From positions 44,756,395-44,820,394 of the forward strand of contig OZ024883.1 of assembly GCA_964017185.1 (NCBI GenBank): a DNA stretch of 64,000 bases. Reading direction: 5' to 3'. Below, piece after piece: positions 21,355 to 31,900 of this stretch (position 1 is its first letter; every line of letters starts with the position of its first letter). The notes beneath the pieces were generated by a model. The model was not told the origin of the DNA, did no database searches, and saw only the letters and a list, made by a program, of their open reading frames with translations. This DNA comes from Rugalucina vietnamica. Its lineage: Eukaryota; Mollusca; Bivalvia; Lucinida; Lucinidae. The translations under genes were made by a program, and so were the position numbers.

Positions 21355-22480
21355 TCGGGATAGTGAAGAGAGGGGTAGGAGTTAGGGTAGGGTAGAGTAA
21401 TAAGTATGAGTAAGGATAGGATAGAGTAGGGTAAGTAGTAGGATAATGATAGTGTTTGTATAGGATAGAGTAGGGTAAGTAGTAGGATAAGGATAGCGTT
21501 TGGTAGGGTAGGGTAAGGTGGGGTAGGGCATGGCAAGGCAGAGTATGATAAGATAGAAGAAGGGATGAGTATGGTAGGAGTAGGAGTAAGGGGATGGCAG
21601 GGTAAGGAGTAGGTGTAATGGTAACTCGTAAGGTAGGGTAAGAATATGAATGCTGGTACGGTAAAAGTGTAACAAGTGAAAAATATGCTAATCACCTTTT
21701 GCCCCGGCCGAGGATCGAACCAGGGTCTCCTGCGTGCTAACCCAACACTCTGTTGCGTCGCTGTAAAAGCCGGCTTGTACCGCAAGGCGATACAAGTGTG
21801 TATTATACCTAGCACTACTACATATTCCCCCTCCATTTTAGATTCGTCCCCGAATCTCAATTAGACATTCACGAACCTTAATTCGACACGGATGTGCTCA
21901 GAGCCATTGGGTGGGTCATTTAACGTTGGGCGCCAAATTGTAACAGGTTAAAAAGATGCAAATAATCTTTTCGCCCTGGCCAAGGATCGAACCAGGGTCT
22001 CCTGCGTGCTAACCCAACACTCTATTGCGTCGCTGTAAAAGCCGGCTTGTACCGCAAGGCGATACAAGTGTGTATTATACCTAGCACTACTACAAAAGTA
22101 GGAGTAAGGGTAGGTTAAGAAGTAGCAGTAATGGTAGTTAGGGTAGCCTGGTAGGGGTAAGAGTTTGGGTAGGGTATGGTTAGGAGTAGAAGTTAGGGTA
22201 TGGTATTGGTAGGGTAAGGGAAGGAGTAAGGGTTAGGGCAAGGAGTATGAGTAAGGGTAGAGTATGGGTATGAGTAGGGTAGGGTAGGAGGTTATGAGTA
22301 GGGTAGGAGGTTATGACATAACTTATGTGTAGTGGTAGGAGTAGGGGTATGGTAGGAGAAGGATTAGGAGTAGGGGGAGGGTAGGGGTAGTCGTAAGGAT
22401 AGGGTAAGAGGTAAGGTGTTGGGTAGGTGGTTAGGTGTAATGGTAGGAGTAAAGTTAGGGTAGGAGTATGGGTAGGGTAG
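21355..22480. repeat. TAGGGTAGG-rich degenerate minisatellite
   Basis: GGTAGGGTAGGAGTAAGGG-like sequence runs through 21355-21660 and 22095-22480. It is interrupted by a TRIM-type LTR element. It is telomere-like in composition but irregular. The minus strand is open through it only because of composition. Confidence 0.8.
21668..22094 (-). mobile_element. TRIM (miniature LTR retroelement) 1
   Basis: Two direct repeats, 21668-21822 and 21939-22094 (about 155 bp, nearly identical), flank a 116 bp internal segment. Read on the minus strand each LTR runs TGTAGTAGTGC...TTGTTACA. The internal segment begins ATTTGGCGCCCAACG (a primer-binding-site form, TGGCGCCC) and ends with a purine tract, ATGGAGGGGGAATA, before the second LTR. 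AAAG flanks both ends, consistent with a short target duplication. It has no coding capacity. Near-identical LTRs suggest a young insertion. The LTR carries a B-box-like GGTTCGATCC. Confidence 0.8.
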
Positions 22481-22559
22481 GGCTATCCGCTATTCCTGGC
22501 TTCGATGGCACCATGATCTCTCTTGTTAGTTTCTCTTTTTTGTAGATCAATATTCTCAA

Positions 22560-23570
22560 TTGTGACTGTTCTCAAATGTACTCAAGAAAATATGGTTGAA
22601 TAGCAGATCACGGATTCTTAGGAGCTATTGGACTGTGTTGGAATCTTCCCGTGGCCCGAATGTATTGTGTCAGCTCCTGTATGATACTTTCTCTGAAGTT
22701 TGGGATACTGCCATCGTCTTCGATACCAAGTAGAATCTGTAGGTCCAGAAGGTAGAGACCAGTGCTTCGGCTAAGATTCAGCTCCATGGTATTTCGAGCT
22801 GACTCATATGAACAAGGGACATTGCAACAAGAAATGTTCCACTGCGGCTGACTTCGATTGGAATTATTCTAACTATGGTGTTACCATGGGAGATGCGGTC
22901 TGCTACACGACTCCTCCATATCAAATGAGATTGACCAATCACAGCCATCGTTAGAAGTCTCTTTCACAGAAGAGTTTTACCAAACTAACTATGGTAGCTA
23001 CCATACCTAGTGCTGGGTTGCTTTGGTAATGGTCATTTCTATCTCCAATACAGAAGAGCTTTACTATAGTTAGAATCAAACAACAATGGTAGCTACTATA
23101 GTCCTTACCATAGTCCCAATCGAAGTCGCCCTGTTTCTGTTTGTCTGCAGTTGCACTTGTCTGATGGTACTTAGTTTAGTTTGTTTCTGCAGCCATTCAA
23201 CTGTGTATATCCTGACTGAAGTTGGAGCATCCAACTGTTACAGGCTTCTTTATCTGGTTGGTCAAAGACTCTCTTGTAGTTAACTGATGGGATGTAGCTA
23301 AAGAAGTCTCTTCCTGTGTCTGAGTACTCCCATCTCTTTTGCCACTGTGCTGTAATGTATTGGTTACTAGCAAGCTTGATCTCTGGTTGGGAGGTTATTC
23401 TTTTTTCTTCTGGGAACTTGCTTCTTCCGCCGCCTCTTTTGCCAGTTTGTCAGCCACTTCATTGCCAGCTATAGAGCTATGTCCGGGGGTCTAATCAATT
23501 TCTTCAAGTACATTCCTCTGTTGTAGCTGTTTGATGATTTTCCGGATATCTTTTGTCACATCTCTATAAC
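22560..23570 (-). pseudogene. LINE ORF2 RNase H and C-terminal relic
   Basis: On the minus strand, TPGHSSIAGNEVADKLAKEA is the RNase H C-terminal motif (x-P-G-H-x-x-x-x-G-N-E-x-A-D), with a stop where the usual Trp before it stands. Downstream (minus sense), FLLQCPLF matches the usual 'HFLLxCP' zinc-box end of such ORFs. A MITE at 22850-23127 splits it. Dead fragment. Confidence 0.65.
22850..23127. mobile_element. Small TIR MITE inside the LINE relic
   Basis: GACTTCGATTGGA at the left end faces CCCAATCGAAGTC at the right end. Within, AACTATGGT/ACCATAGT palindromic motifs recur. It is about 278 bp and non-coding. Confidence 0.6.
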
Positions 23571-23689
23571 TGGTTTTGGATAGGGAGGGGGGGGCAGGAC
23601 AATAGCACAACATATACGTTTACAGTAAGTGTTGTTCAGGAAAGAAAAAAAAACTAGTTGTTTAATCAATAACAATTTCAAATTCATGA

Positions 23690-23850
23690 TGGCATGTCCG
23701 TTCTAGGCAGTGCCTAAGTTCATATTATACAAAGAGAACGACAAGGGACCAAGAACGGTGCCCTGAGGGACACCAGATACAACAGAAGCCCAGTCCGTTT
23801 TCACACCATTAACCACAACTCTTTGTTGTCTGTCGTAGCGCTGTTGTTAT
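23690..23850 (-). pseudogene. LINE reverse transcriptase relic (GVPQG motif)
   Basis: The minus strand reads QRVVVNGVKTDWASVVSGVP then QGTVLGPLSFSLY. This is the RT motif preceding the catalytic YxDD box. It is probably the upstream part of the relic at 22560-23570. Confidence 0.75.
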
Positions 23851-24046
23851 CCTTTTCTACAGCTATAATCGTGTGTCTGCTTCTTAGATTACCGCACCGT
23901 CGCACCAACAAGGTGAGCAGTGTCCTTCTTTCGGCGAAACAACAAAAACAACAAACGGTTCGGTAAGAGCTTTTATACCAAACCGAAGAAACAGCTGCAA
24001 AGTCAGTGCGCCTGCGTGTAAGATATTTTTAGATATAAACAGCCAA

Positions 24047-24499
24047 TCAAAAGAATCGATTGGTCGTCGCCGGGAATCTCGCTAAAGTTGAAAATATTCT
24101 CAGAGAAGCCAAAAATTGATGCAAATATGCTAAAACTTCATAGTTTGGCTTTATTTGAATGTCAGATTTTGTAAATATGATTGCATGAATAAAATCAAAT
24201 TTCTTAACATCGGGCGAAAAAAATCCGGACGCTTTGTTCTTGATCCGATTCAAGGGATGTTTGGTCGCCATCTTGACTCTGAAATTTACTGATAACCTGC
24301 GAAAAAGTTTCCCAAAAATAACATCTCTCCTGACGTTTTCAATTTGGATCAGACATCGGTTCAAACGACTCAATGTCTGGCCGATGAAAGCAACATGTCC
24401 AGCTCCAACACGACCCTCGCCAGCCTGTGGGACGATGGTAAATACAACTGTCATAGGTTTTCGTGGCATCCACATATCTTTCAATTCCATTGTGCACAC
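24047..24499 (-). CDS. Unrecognised 150-codon open frame
   Basis: I do not recognise this product. The frame has ATG at 24499, a second ATG in AAGATGGCGACC (near 24270) that would be a good start context, and a stop at 24047. The first part is Gly/Val-rich (TVVFTIVPQAGEGRVGAGHV); the second part is basic (MATKHPLNRIKNKASGFFSP). No transmembrane segment or repeat is seen, and no splice sites were assigned. It could be a first exon of an unknown gene, an unannotated transposon fragment, or chance. It is longer than most non-repeat open frames here and lies in slightly GC-richer DNA, which is the only reason to list it. Confidence 0.25.
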   Translation of the reverse strand: MCTMELKDMWMPRKPMTVVFTIVPQAGEGRVGAGHVAFIGQTLSRLNRCLIQIENVRRDVIFGKLFRRLSVNFRVKMATKHPLNRIKNKASGFFSPDVKKFDFIHAIIFTKSDIQIKPNYEVLAYLHQFLASLRIFSTLARFPATTNRFF

Positions 24500-24757
24500 A
24501 TACTTTCCTGCATTGTTAATTAGACTTTGTTGATTTCGTTTGCATCAAATAACATGCATTGCACTATTTGAAGCAAGCAAAACGGGACGCACACTGGGGT
24601 TTATTGAGTGTCTGGCAGATCAATCGACGTGTTTGTCACGACACTGGCTATCCGCATGACGATCGTGGCGTTATCCACATGACATGTAAATTCAATAATG
24701 TTTTTGTTAAATATATGGTGAACATGTATCTTTTGAGTTAATGAATAAATTAAACAT

Positions 24758-25290
24758 TAGGGGTGTAACGATATACCGATATATCGGTATACTGCGGTAC
24801 GGTGCTCCCGGTACGGTATACCGGTACGCCTATACAAGGATTCCGGTATATCGTAACACAGTCCGGGTTTTATACTAACACCCAAAATAATCCAAACGAG
24901 TACAACCACAGACTGTGTATTTACAATCGGTCCTGCTATCGAATTTTTACAGGTAATTAGCGTGAAACCAGTCAAATACATGTGCGTATTTGCCTCCCCT
25001 GTTGAGCTGTCAATCATGTGGTTATTTTTGGAACATACATCTATTTCGGCACTTTAAAACAACCTGACGTTGCATAAAAATTTTGCATTTTGTTTACAAT
25101 AATATCAGTCATAGATGTACTACAAATGTTGTAAAATTGATTCCCATTCTAGTGCAACAAATTTTGGCTTCCATAAGAAATTGAAAATTGACTTTCCTGT
25201 TTGTACGATATATTCAATACGCATTGCGATATGCATTTCCCGTACTGCGATATATCGCGATGCGGTTTTAGTGGGCGATACTCAGCCCTA
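24758..25290. mobile_element. hAT-type non-autonomous element with 8 bp target duplication
   Basis: Both flanks read TTAAACAT (24750-24757 and 25291-25298), a perfect 8 bp duplication. The ends are TAGGGGTGTAACGATAT and, inverted, TAGGGCTGAGTATCG. The interior is rich in CGATATAT and GGTATACC palindromes. An 8 bp duplication with TAGGG-TG ends is typical of hAT elements. It carries no transposase. Confidence 0.9.
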
Positions 25291-25305
25291 TTAAACATAC
25301 ATTTA

Positions 25306-25898
25306 CAGTCGAGTCCCCTAACATTGCGCGGCCCCCAACATTGCGCACACGACATGTAAACCAGATTTCAAACAATTTTGGACTACCAATACGATTTTCT
25401 CATATTTTACACCAACAAGAGTGTACAAGATAAATGTAAAGACAAAAAATGATTTTCCTTACTTTCTGATTGAATAATTTACCACCATTATGTGATTCTG
25501 TTTAATTTTGAAATACTGGGTGGTGACATTTTTGTGCCACCATACACAGCATGATTTTCTTTGAACTTTCAAGTTCGCAATTTGTCACATGGGTGTCATA
25601 TGTATTGACAGAAATACAACTGCTGTGGACGAATTGTAGGTTGCTATAAAATATACATTTGATTTAGCAGTGCGCTATGTTCATGATGTTAGGAGACAAA
25701 TTGCCTCTTATTTTTTAAGGGGGGGATATGTTTAAGCAACACTATACCTCAAGCTGACAGAAATTGCTAGCATTTCATATTATGATATTTTTATTATTGA
25801 ATCACTAAAACATCTCATGGTAAGTGATGTTAGCCAGCGTTTATATTTGACGTCAGACCTGACACGAAATACCTTAGATGCGCAATGTTACCGGACTG
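25306..25898. mobile_element. Tigger/pogo-like MITE
   Basis: Left end CAGTCGAGTCCCCTAACATT and right end (inverted) CAGTCCGGTAACATTGCGC, with AACATTGCGC repeated just inside the left end. TA precedes the left end; the right flank is CA, so the target duplication is imperfect. Non-coding. Confidence 0.65.
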
Positions 25899-26855
25899 CA
25901 CCGTACACATGCAATGGTGTTTTAATATTGGAACAGAAAAAATAAGTGCAGGAAACTACACTTTAACACATTTTATCATTATTATTAGATCTATTGTGTT
26001 ATTGGCTTACTTGTGATAATCAGTCATGCGTATCGGTGTCTGGATGTTTCTCAACCTGGTTCTTTCGCTACCTGCCATTGGCCTTTTCGCTACTCGGTAC
26101 TTTTCGCAGCTTATTGACCCTAGTTGGTTCGCTATTACATTGTTTTTTCACGGCTTCTCACCAATTATGACCATTAATTATCCACTTAAATCTGAACCTC
26201 AAAGTTTCCTACCAATTATGATCGTTAATAATTCACTCCATACTGAACTTCACTGTTGCAATTTTAAAATGATGCTTTTTAAATAATTCAATTTGACAGG
26301 AAACATATTTCAGTGTCAGTCCATCTCTTGGCTTAGCTCTAGTTGTCTTGTGTACCGTTGATGTATCCTATTTTTAATGTCATGGATTTTATGTCATGTA
26401 TATATCTGTTGTTATTTACCCTTTTTATTTGTCCATTCGATAATGCCATGGATTTTACCTTTAATGTCATGTATATATCTGTTGTTATTTATCAAATTAC
26501 CCTATATATTTATGTTTTGATCATTGCTCAAGTTAAGCTTTTTATTTGGACGAATGAAAATGCTTTCATGGTCGCCCAGCCATGCGAGTGATCAACTCTC
26601 GAAAAAGTTCCAATCTTGAAAGAAAAGTCCATATTTTGGTGTTGAGAATATTTTTCACTTTCAAACACCCTCCTAGCCAAATCAAGCCAAAATAATGCTA
26701 AGAAATGGGGGAAAAGGCCTGGTGCGGCACAGAAAAATGGCTAGGGAAAACGCTGTCACCGATACAAAATGAATTTAAAAAAAAAAAGTTGCTTCTCAAA
26801 AAAACTTATATGCAAAACCTGGCAAGCCAAAGCCTCATTGCTGTATACATAATAA
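25899..26855. other. No gene; small tandem duplication
   Basis: GTCATGTATATATCTGTTGTTATTTA occurs twice, near 26393 and 26468, each preceded by a CATGGATTTTA block. No protein is recognised. Confidence 0.45.
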
Positions 26856-27483
26856 TTAAAGTTAGGCAGTGGCTATTTTGCCGGACCCGGCAAAATAGCT
26901 CCTAGGGGCTATTTTGCCGGACCCGGCAAAATAAGGTAAAATAGTCTGTAGGCTATTTTGCCGGACCCGGCAAAATAGCTATAATATACATATAGGCTAT
27001 TTTGCCGGACCAAAAACTTAGTAAAATTGTTATTTTATATTTTTATTTTTTTATCTACATTTTTTTTATTTTATTTACCTATTTATTTGAGATAATTATG
27101 TTTTTTAAGATAAGAATACACATACTGAAAATGTTGATAAAAGACTTTATTCAAGTACAAATGAGAGTATGGCTGGTATTCTGGGACACTTTAAAAGGGA
27201 ATCCCTTAAGAAAAGGAGAAAATTTGTAATGAAAAGGTCTGAAGATTAAAGCCAGAATACACACAGATGATCCCCAAGAATATATGCATTGTAGAAATCA
27301 ACACTCATTGGCATTGCAGATATGTTTTATAGCTAGCAAAGAAGCTTACAAAAGCAGTTTCTTTCCGCCCACAGACTATCAGGAATGGAATTTTCACCCA
27401 TCAGACTATAACATATTTCTTTGTGTGCCTGTCAGAAATTTTCTGTCCCAGTGCTGGTAATTTTCATTTGTCTAAAAATGTCA

Positions 27484-28105
27484 TTATACCCCCAGGCATT
27501 TATGCTGAGGTGTATATAGCTTTTGCTTTTCCGTTCGTCTGTTAGTATGTTAGTTTGTAATTCCGGAACGTTAGTATGTCAAAGTTTTGGTTAAAGTTTC
27601 TCTAGTGGTGTATATCTCATGACCCAACCATCAGAAATCATTCATTCTTGGTCCATAGGTACCATATACTATAGGGTTTGCTTTGTGTCCATGAGTTCGG
27701 ATCCAAGGGTCCATGCCCGGGGGATGGGGCTGGAGGTCAAGATCTAGGTCACCTTTAAAATGTGCTATTTACAATGTTAATGTTTCTTCTCTAAGTTCAT
27801 ATCTTAGTAAACGGTCATAGGAATGTATTCCTATTTAGATATATATACCCTGTAGGGTTTGCTTTTAATGCATGGCACCAAATCCTGGGTGCCGTCCCCA
27901 AAAGTGCAGCTAGAGGTCAAAATCTGAGACACCTATAGAACATGATAGATGCCATGATAAATTTTCTGTTAGTCTATATCTTGACATCCACAAAGTCTTG
28001 TCAGAAAGCATTCATTCTTAGTAGGTACCTTGTAAGTGTCAGACTCTTAGGTCCATGTGTGGGGGGGTGGGGCTAGAGGTCAAAAACTAGAACATCTGGT
28101 TTTAC
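27484..28105 (+). mobile_element. Family D element, 3'-truncated, nested
   Basis: It starts TATACCCCCAGGCATTTATG and has GCTTTTGCTTTTCCGTTCGT shortly after, as in the full copy at 34673-36070. Internal units with GGTTTGCTTT and GGTCAAAATCT follow. The right end of the family is missing. Confidence 0.7.
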
Positions 28106-28198
28106 AGTGTAGCAGTAGTTTCCTGGACCTTGCCATGATCAGCTATAAGTCTATTTAACATCTCTGCACACAACCCCACTGGCATACACCCCAACCAG

Positions 28199-28201
28199 CA
28201 A

Positions 28202-28261
<60 letters not shown>
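28199..28261. repeat. (CA)n(GA)n microsatellite
   Basis: About 9 CA then about 23 GA dinucleotides. It makes an apparent Ser/Leu-rich minus-strand frame that is not a gene. Confidence 0.95.
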
Positions 28262-28264
<3 letters not shown>

Positions 28265-28350
28265 AGCCAGCCAAAGGCAACATGCCCTTCGAACTTCACC
28301 AAAGTTGGGTCATAAAAGGCGCAAGCAACCTATTGATTGAGAAATATCTC

Positions 28351-28613
28351 AAACAAATGAAGATATTAAATAAAACAAAAATGTAGATTAGAATACCTTA
28401 CAAAATATAAAATAAATTTTAATATGTATTTGGTCCGGCAAAATAGCCTATACGTCCAGTATAGCTATTTTACCTATAGCTATATTAAACAAATGAAGAT
28501 ATTAAATAAAACAAAAATGTAGATTAGAATACCTTACAAAATATAAAATAAATTTTTAATATGTATTTGGTCCGGCAAAATAGCCTATACGTCCAGTATA
28601 GCTATTTTACCGG
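28351..28613. repeat. Tandem duplication of 136 bp in the right arm of the Mutator-like element
   Basis: AAACAAATGAAGATATTAAA starts at 28351 and again at 28487. Each copy runs through to TTGGTCCGGCAAAATAGCC and GTCCAGTATAGC. Confidence 0.9.
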
Positions 28614-28828
28614 GTCCGGCAAAATAGCTCCTAGGGACTATTTTGCCGGGTCCGGCAAAATAGCTCCTAGAGGCTATTTTGCCGGGTCCGGCAAAATAGC
28701 CACTGCCTTAAAGTTAACATTATTTTATGTTCATTTCAAATCTGAATTTTTTCAGTGGAAGAAAATTAATAATTTTTGTGTGCTATATCTCAATTTTTCT
28801 TTCATTGTTTATGTTTGCATATTTTCAG

Positions 28829-28950
28829 GTCAAGGTAGTCCAATTACTATTCTACAGAGTACTCCGACTAAGGCTGGACCTTCAGCAGAGCTCCGGGAAG
28901 ACTTTGCTAGAGTCTATAAGACAACAGGCTTGGATGTAGTGGCCAAGGAG
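28829..28950 (+). CDS. TFDP1: TFDP coding exon, first one visible
   Basis: Acceptor ATTTTCAG, donor GTACGC. It encodes [15 protein letters not shown], then [18 protein letters not shown]. It ends in phase 0 just before HGILDANG. The AKE aligns with the AKD near the vertebrate start, so most of this exon is an N-terminal extension. Confidence 0.75.
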
Positions 28951-31900
28951 GTACGCACTCACTTAACCTGGTCCCGAGGTTTTAAAACTTTTTTCATGCT
29001 CAGCTCAGCTGAGACTAAAATTTATCCTGCTCACAGGGTCCCCACGAGCACTGGAAAGCATGGAAAATGGCAAAAAAAAAATCCTTGCAAGGAAAAATCA
29101 TGGAATTTGAAAAATGATAAAATATCATGGAAAAATCATGGAATTTTGTTATTGAAATGGCAGTTTGGATGTCTTTGGGATTCATTTTTTTTCCTCACTC
29201 GCTCAATAAGTATAAATAAATAAAGTTCTGTTTTTTAAAAAGGCATTAAAACTAATTTGTCTTCATCAGGAAACAAGAAAATACCTTGAAGTAAGTTACT
29301 TTTGCAATATAATTCCTGTGCTCATAAATGTTAAAAACTTAAAATGCAACAGTTGTTGGCATTATAACATTTATGAGCATGGTAAGTTACAGGCTTTGGT
29401 GATCTAGCCTGAAATTTAATTTATTTTGGCTATTTCAGTATTTATGAGCACTTTAAATTTCCAGCTGAGCTGAGCTGAGTATGAAAAAAGTGTTATAACC
29501 TCAGGGCCTGTGCTCAAAACTAATTATGCTATTCTGATTTATACAAGACAGGATATTTATAATGCTTAGTTAAGAATCCATAGTAGGGATACTGTGGTAT
29601 TTAATTAAGTGATTTCACAAATTGAGAAATCTAAACAAAGTGAAATTCAATAACATGCAGTTCACACCCTTGTATAAAGAGCTCCAAATAGTTGATTTTT
29701 AAAAGAATGAAAACAGGTGTAAATGGCCTGATACACACCATTTGAGCCGTGTCATGAGAAAACCAACATTTCGCATATGCAAAAACAAAAACGCAGATCA
29801 GCTTTGCAGTAACAGTCTACTTTCTAAATTCAAAATTTTCAGCCTCTAGCCATCGTCTGTGCTTTAACAGCTCGGTTTGTGTCTGACCTGTTCGGAAACC
29901 ACATTGTTGGTTTTCTCATGATGCGGCTCATTTCTGTTGTAAGATGATGAAAATGTAGAAAACATTCATTGAAGGTTTTTTTCATAATCACTAAAGTCCA
30001 ATTCACATGCGCCAAAAATACATGCATGTAAATATGCTCCGGTGTGCAAATTAATTGTACTCGGGGTAAGTAAATGGCACATGCAAACGCAAATACACAC
30101 AGGAGTATATTTACATATGGGTTAATTTACTCCAGGGTCTGACCAGATGCAAATTTTATTTTTACAAATACACACGTGTAAATTTACTATTTTGTCTCAT
30201 GTGAACGCAAAGTAAAATTTACCCATGAGTATTTTTATTTCAAGTCAATATTCTGCTTTAAGATAACAAATTTTCACATCTTTTGTTCTTAACTAATTAT
30301 ATGACAGTTGATGAAACTGTGGACATTGTTGCTAAATAAGAGTTTATTGCCATTCATCACATTTTAGATTATATGGAGTGCAAACAACCACACAAATTCT
30401 TATCATTCTTGGTGAGATTCTTTGGGCATTTTAACAGTAATTCCTTGTCAAAAGATAATTAAAGTGAACTGTATAACTGCTAAGGTTATATCTGACCATT
30501 ACATGATTCTCCTCTGCTGCCAAAGTCTACAAGAACACATTGAAGCAGCCTGTTCTTGTTTTGCAGATACAGAAAACTTGAACAGGAAATAATTCAGAAA
30601 TGATAAATTTACATACAAAAATACTCCTGGTGATAAAACCCATGCGAATGCAATTTAAATTTACTCTCAGGTTGATTTGTACACCGGAGTATATATACAC
30701 ACCGAAGTATATTTACACGCGTGTATTTTTTGCGCATGCAAATTGGACTTTAGACAACCTTACTGAGCATTTGTGAGATTGCTGTGGTGAACAATGACTC
30801 ATTGAATGAGACGCGTCATGAGAAAACCAGATTTTTGCCCATGCAAAAACAAGGACACAGTAACTGCACAGCTGATCTGCGTCTTCGTTTTCGCCAGTGG
30901 TTAGTAGAATTCCTCTTCTTCCTAAATCTAAAATTTCAGGTTCCTTTACCATCTTCTATAGCTGCACAGGCCGGTTTGTGTCAGACCTGGTCGGAAATCC
31001 TGAATACCGGTTTTCTCGCATTGCGGCTCCAATATAACCAAATGAAGTGACAATTTTTACAGTTGCAATGACTGCACACATGACTTTCAATGTCTGCGCA
31101 AGCACGATACACAAAGAGATGTGTGTCTGTGTATGTGTGTGAGTGTGTGTGTGTGTGTGTGTTTAATCTCGCAGTTAGAATTATCTCCCCTCTTCAGATG
31201 ACTTTTTGTAGAAAATATGTCAACTACCTGTACGTTGAATTAATTACTTTTAAAAAATTATCAAAATAAATAAAATTTGGATATATTTTATGAAATTTCA
31301 TATGGAGGTTTGTTTATTATTTTGTTTTACAGTGTTTTACACCATTTGTTTTACAGTATACAAAATTATTATTCTGTAAATAATGGTGTTGACAGCTTGG
31401 CTTTTTGAGAATGTGCTGGAGTCAGATGACAAAATGAACCATTTGGTTTGATACTTATTCTGACGGCTGACGAGTCAGATCACATTAGACACTTCGGCAA
31501 GAAAACCATTGGCCTTGTTTGACATATTAGCTCTTTCTTATTTCAGCATGGTATTCTGGATGCCAATGGTGATTTGAAGGCACAGACCTCTGTACACAAG
31601 GCTAATCCTGGTAAGTAAACCCAGATCTCACTTAAGGACATGAGCGGTCTCGTAAGAGAACCAACAATGTGGTTTCGGAACAGGTCTGACACAAATCAGG
31701 CTGTACAGTCACAGAAGCAGGCTAGAAGCTTGAAATTTTGGATTTATGAAGAAGAGGAATTATACTATCTGTGTAGAGAAAACAAAGGCTCTGATCAGCT
31801 TCGCAGTTACTGCAAAGCTGATCTGCGTTTTTATTTTCTCATATATGCAGATTCATTTTTTTTGTCACGAGGTGACTCATATGTGTCACATGGGAACTTT

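Larger units (their letters stand above)
26865..28707. mobile_element. Mutator-like non-autonomous element, 9 bp target duplication
   Basis: A perfect 9 bp direct repeat, TTAAAGTTA, flanks it (26856-26864 and 28708-28716). Both ends start GGCAGTGGCTATTTTGCCGG and then stack GGACCCGGCAAAATAGC hairpin modules, four on the left and several on the right. The inverted arms continue into AT-rich sequence. A 9 bp duplication with long terminal inverted repeats fits Mutator-like elements; no transposase is present. Its interior holds a truncated D-family copy and a (CA)n(GA)n tract. It ends 121 bp before the first TFDP coding exon seen. Confidence 0.8.

Noticed and set aside
21336-21860. 174-codon minus-strand frame rich in Tyr, Leu, Pro and Ser
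   Set aside because: Product of the TAGGG-rich minisatellite and the TRIM LTR, not a gene.
28561-29223. A 220-codon frame read as one protein
   Set aside because: Only the middle (28829-28950) is coding, bounded by splice sites; the start is Mutator-like hairpin sequence and the end is a J-family MITE.
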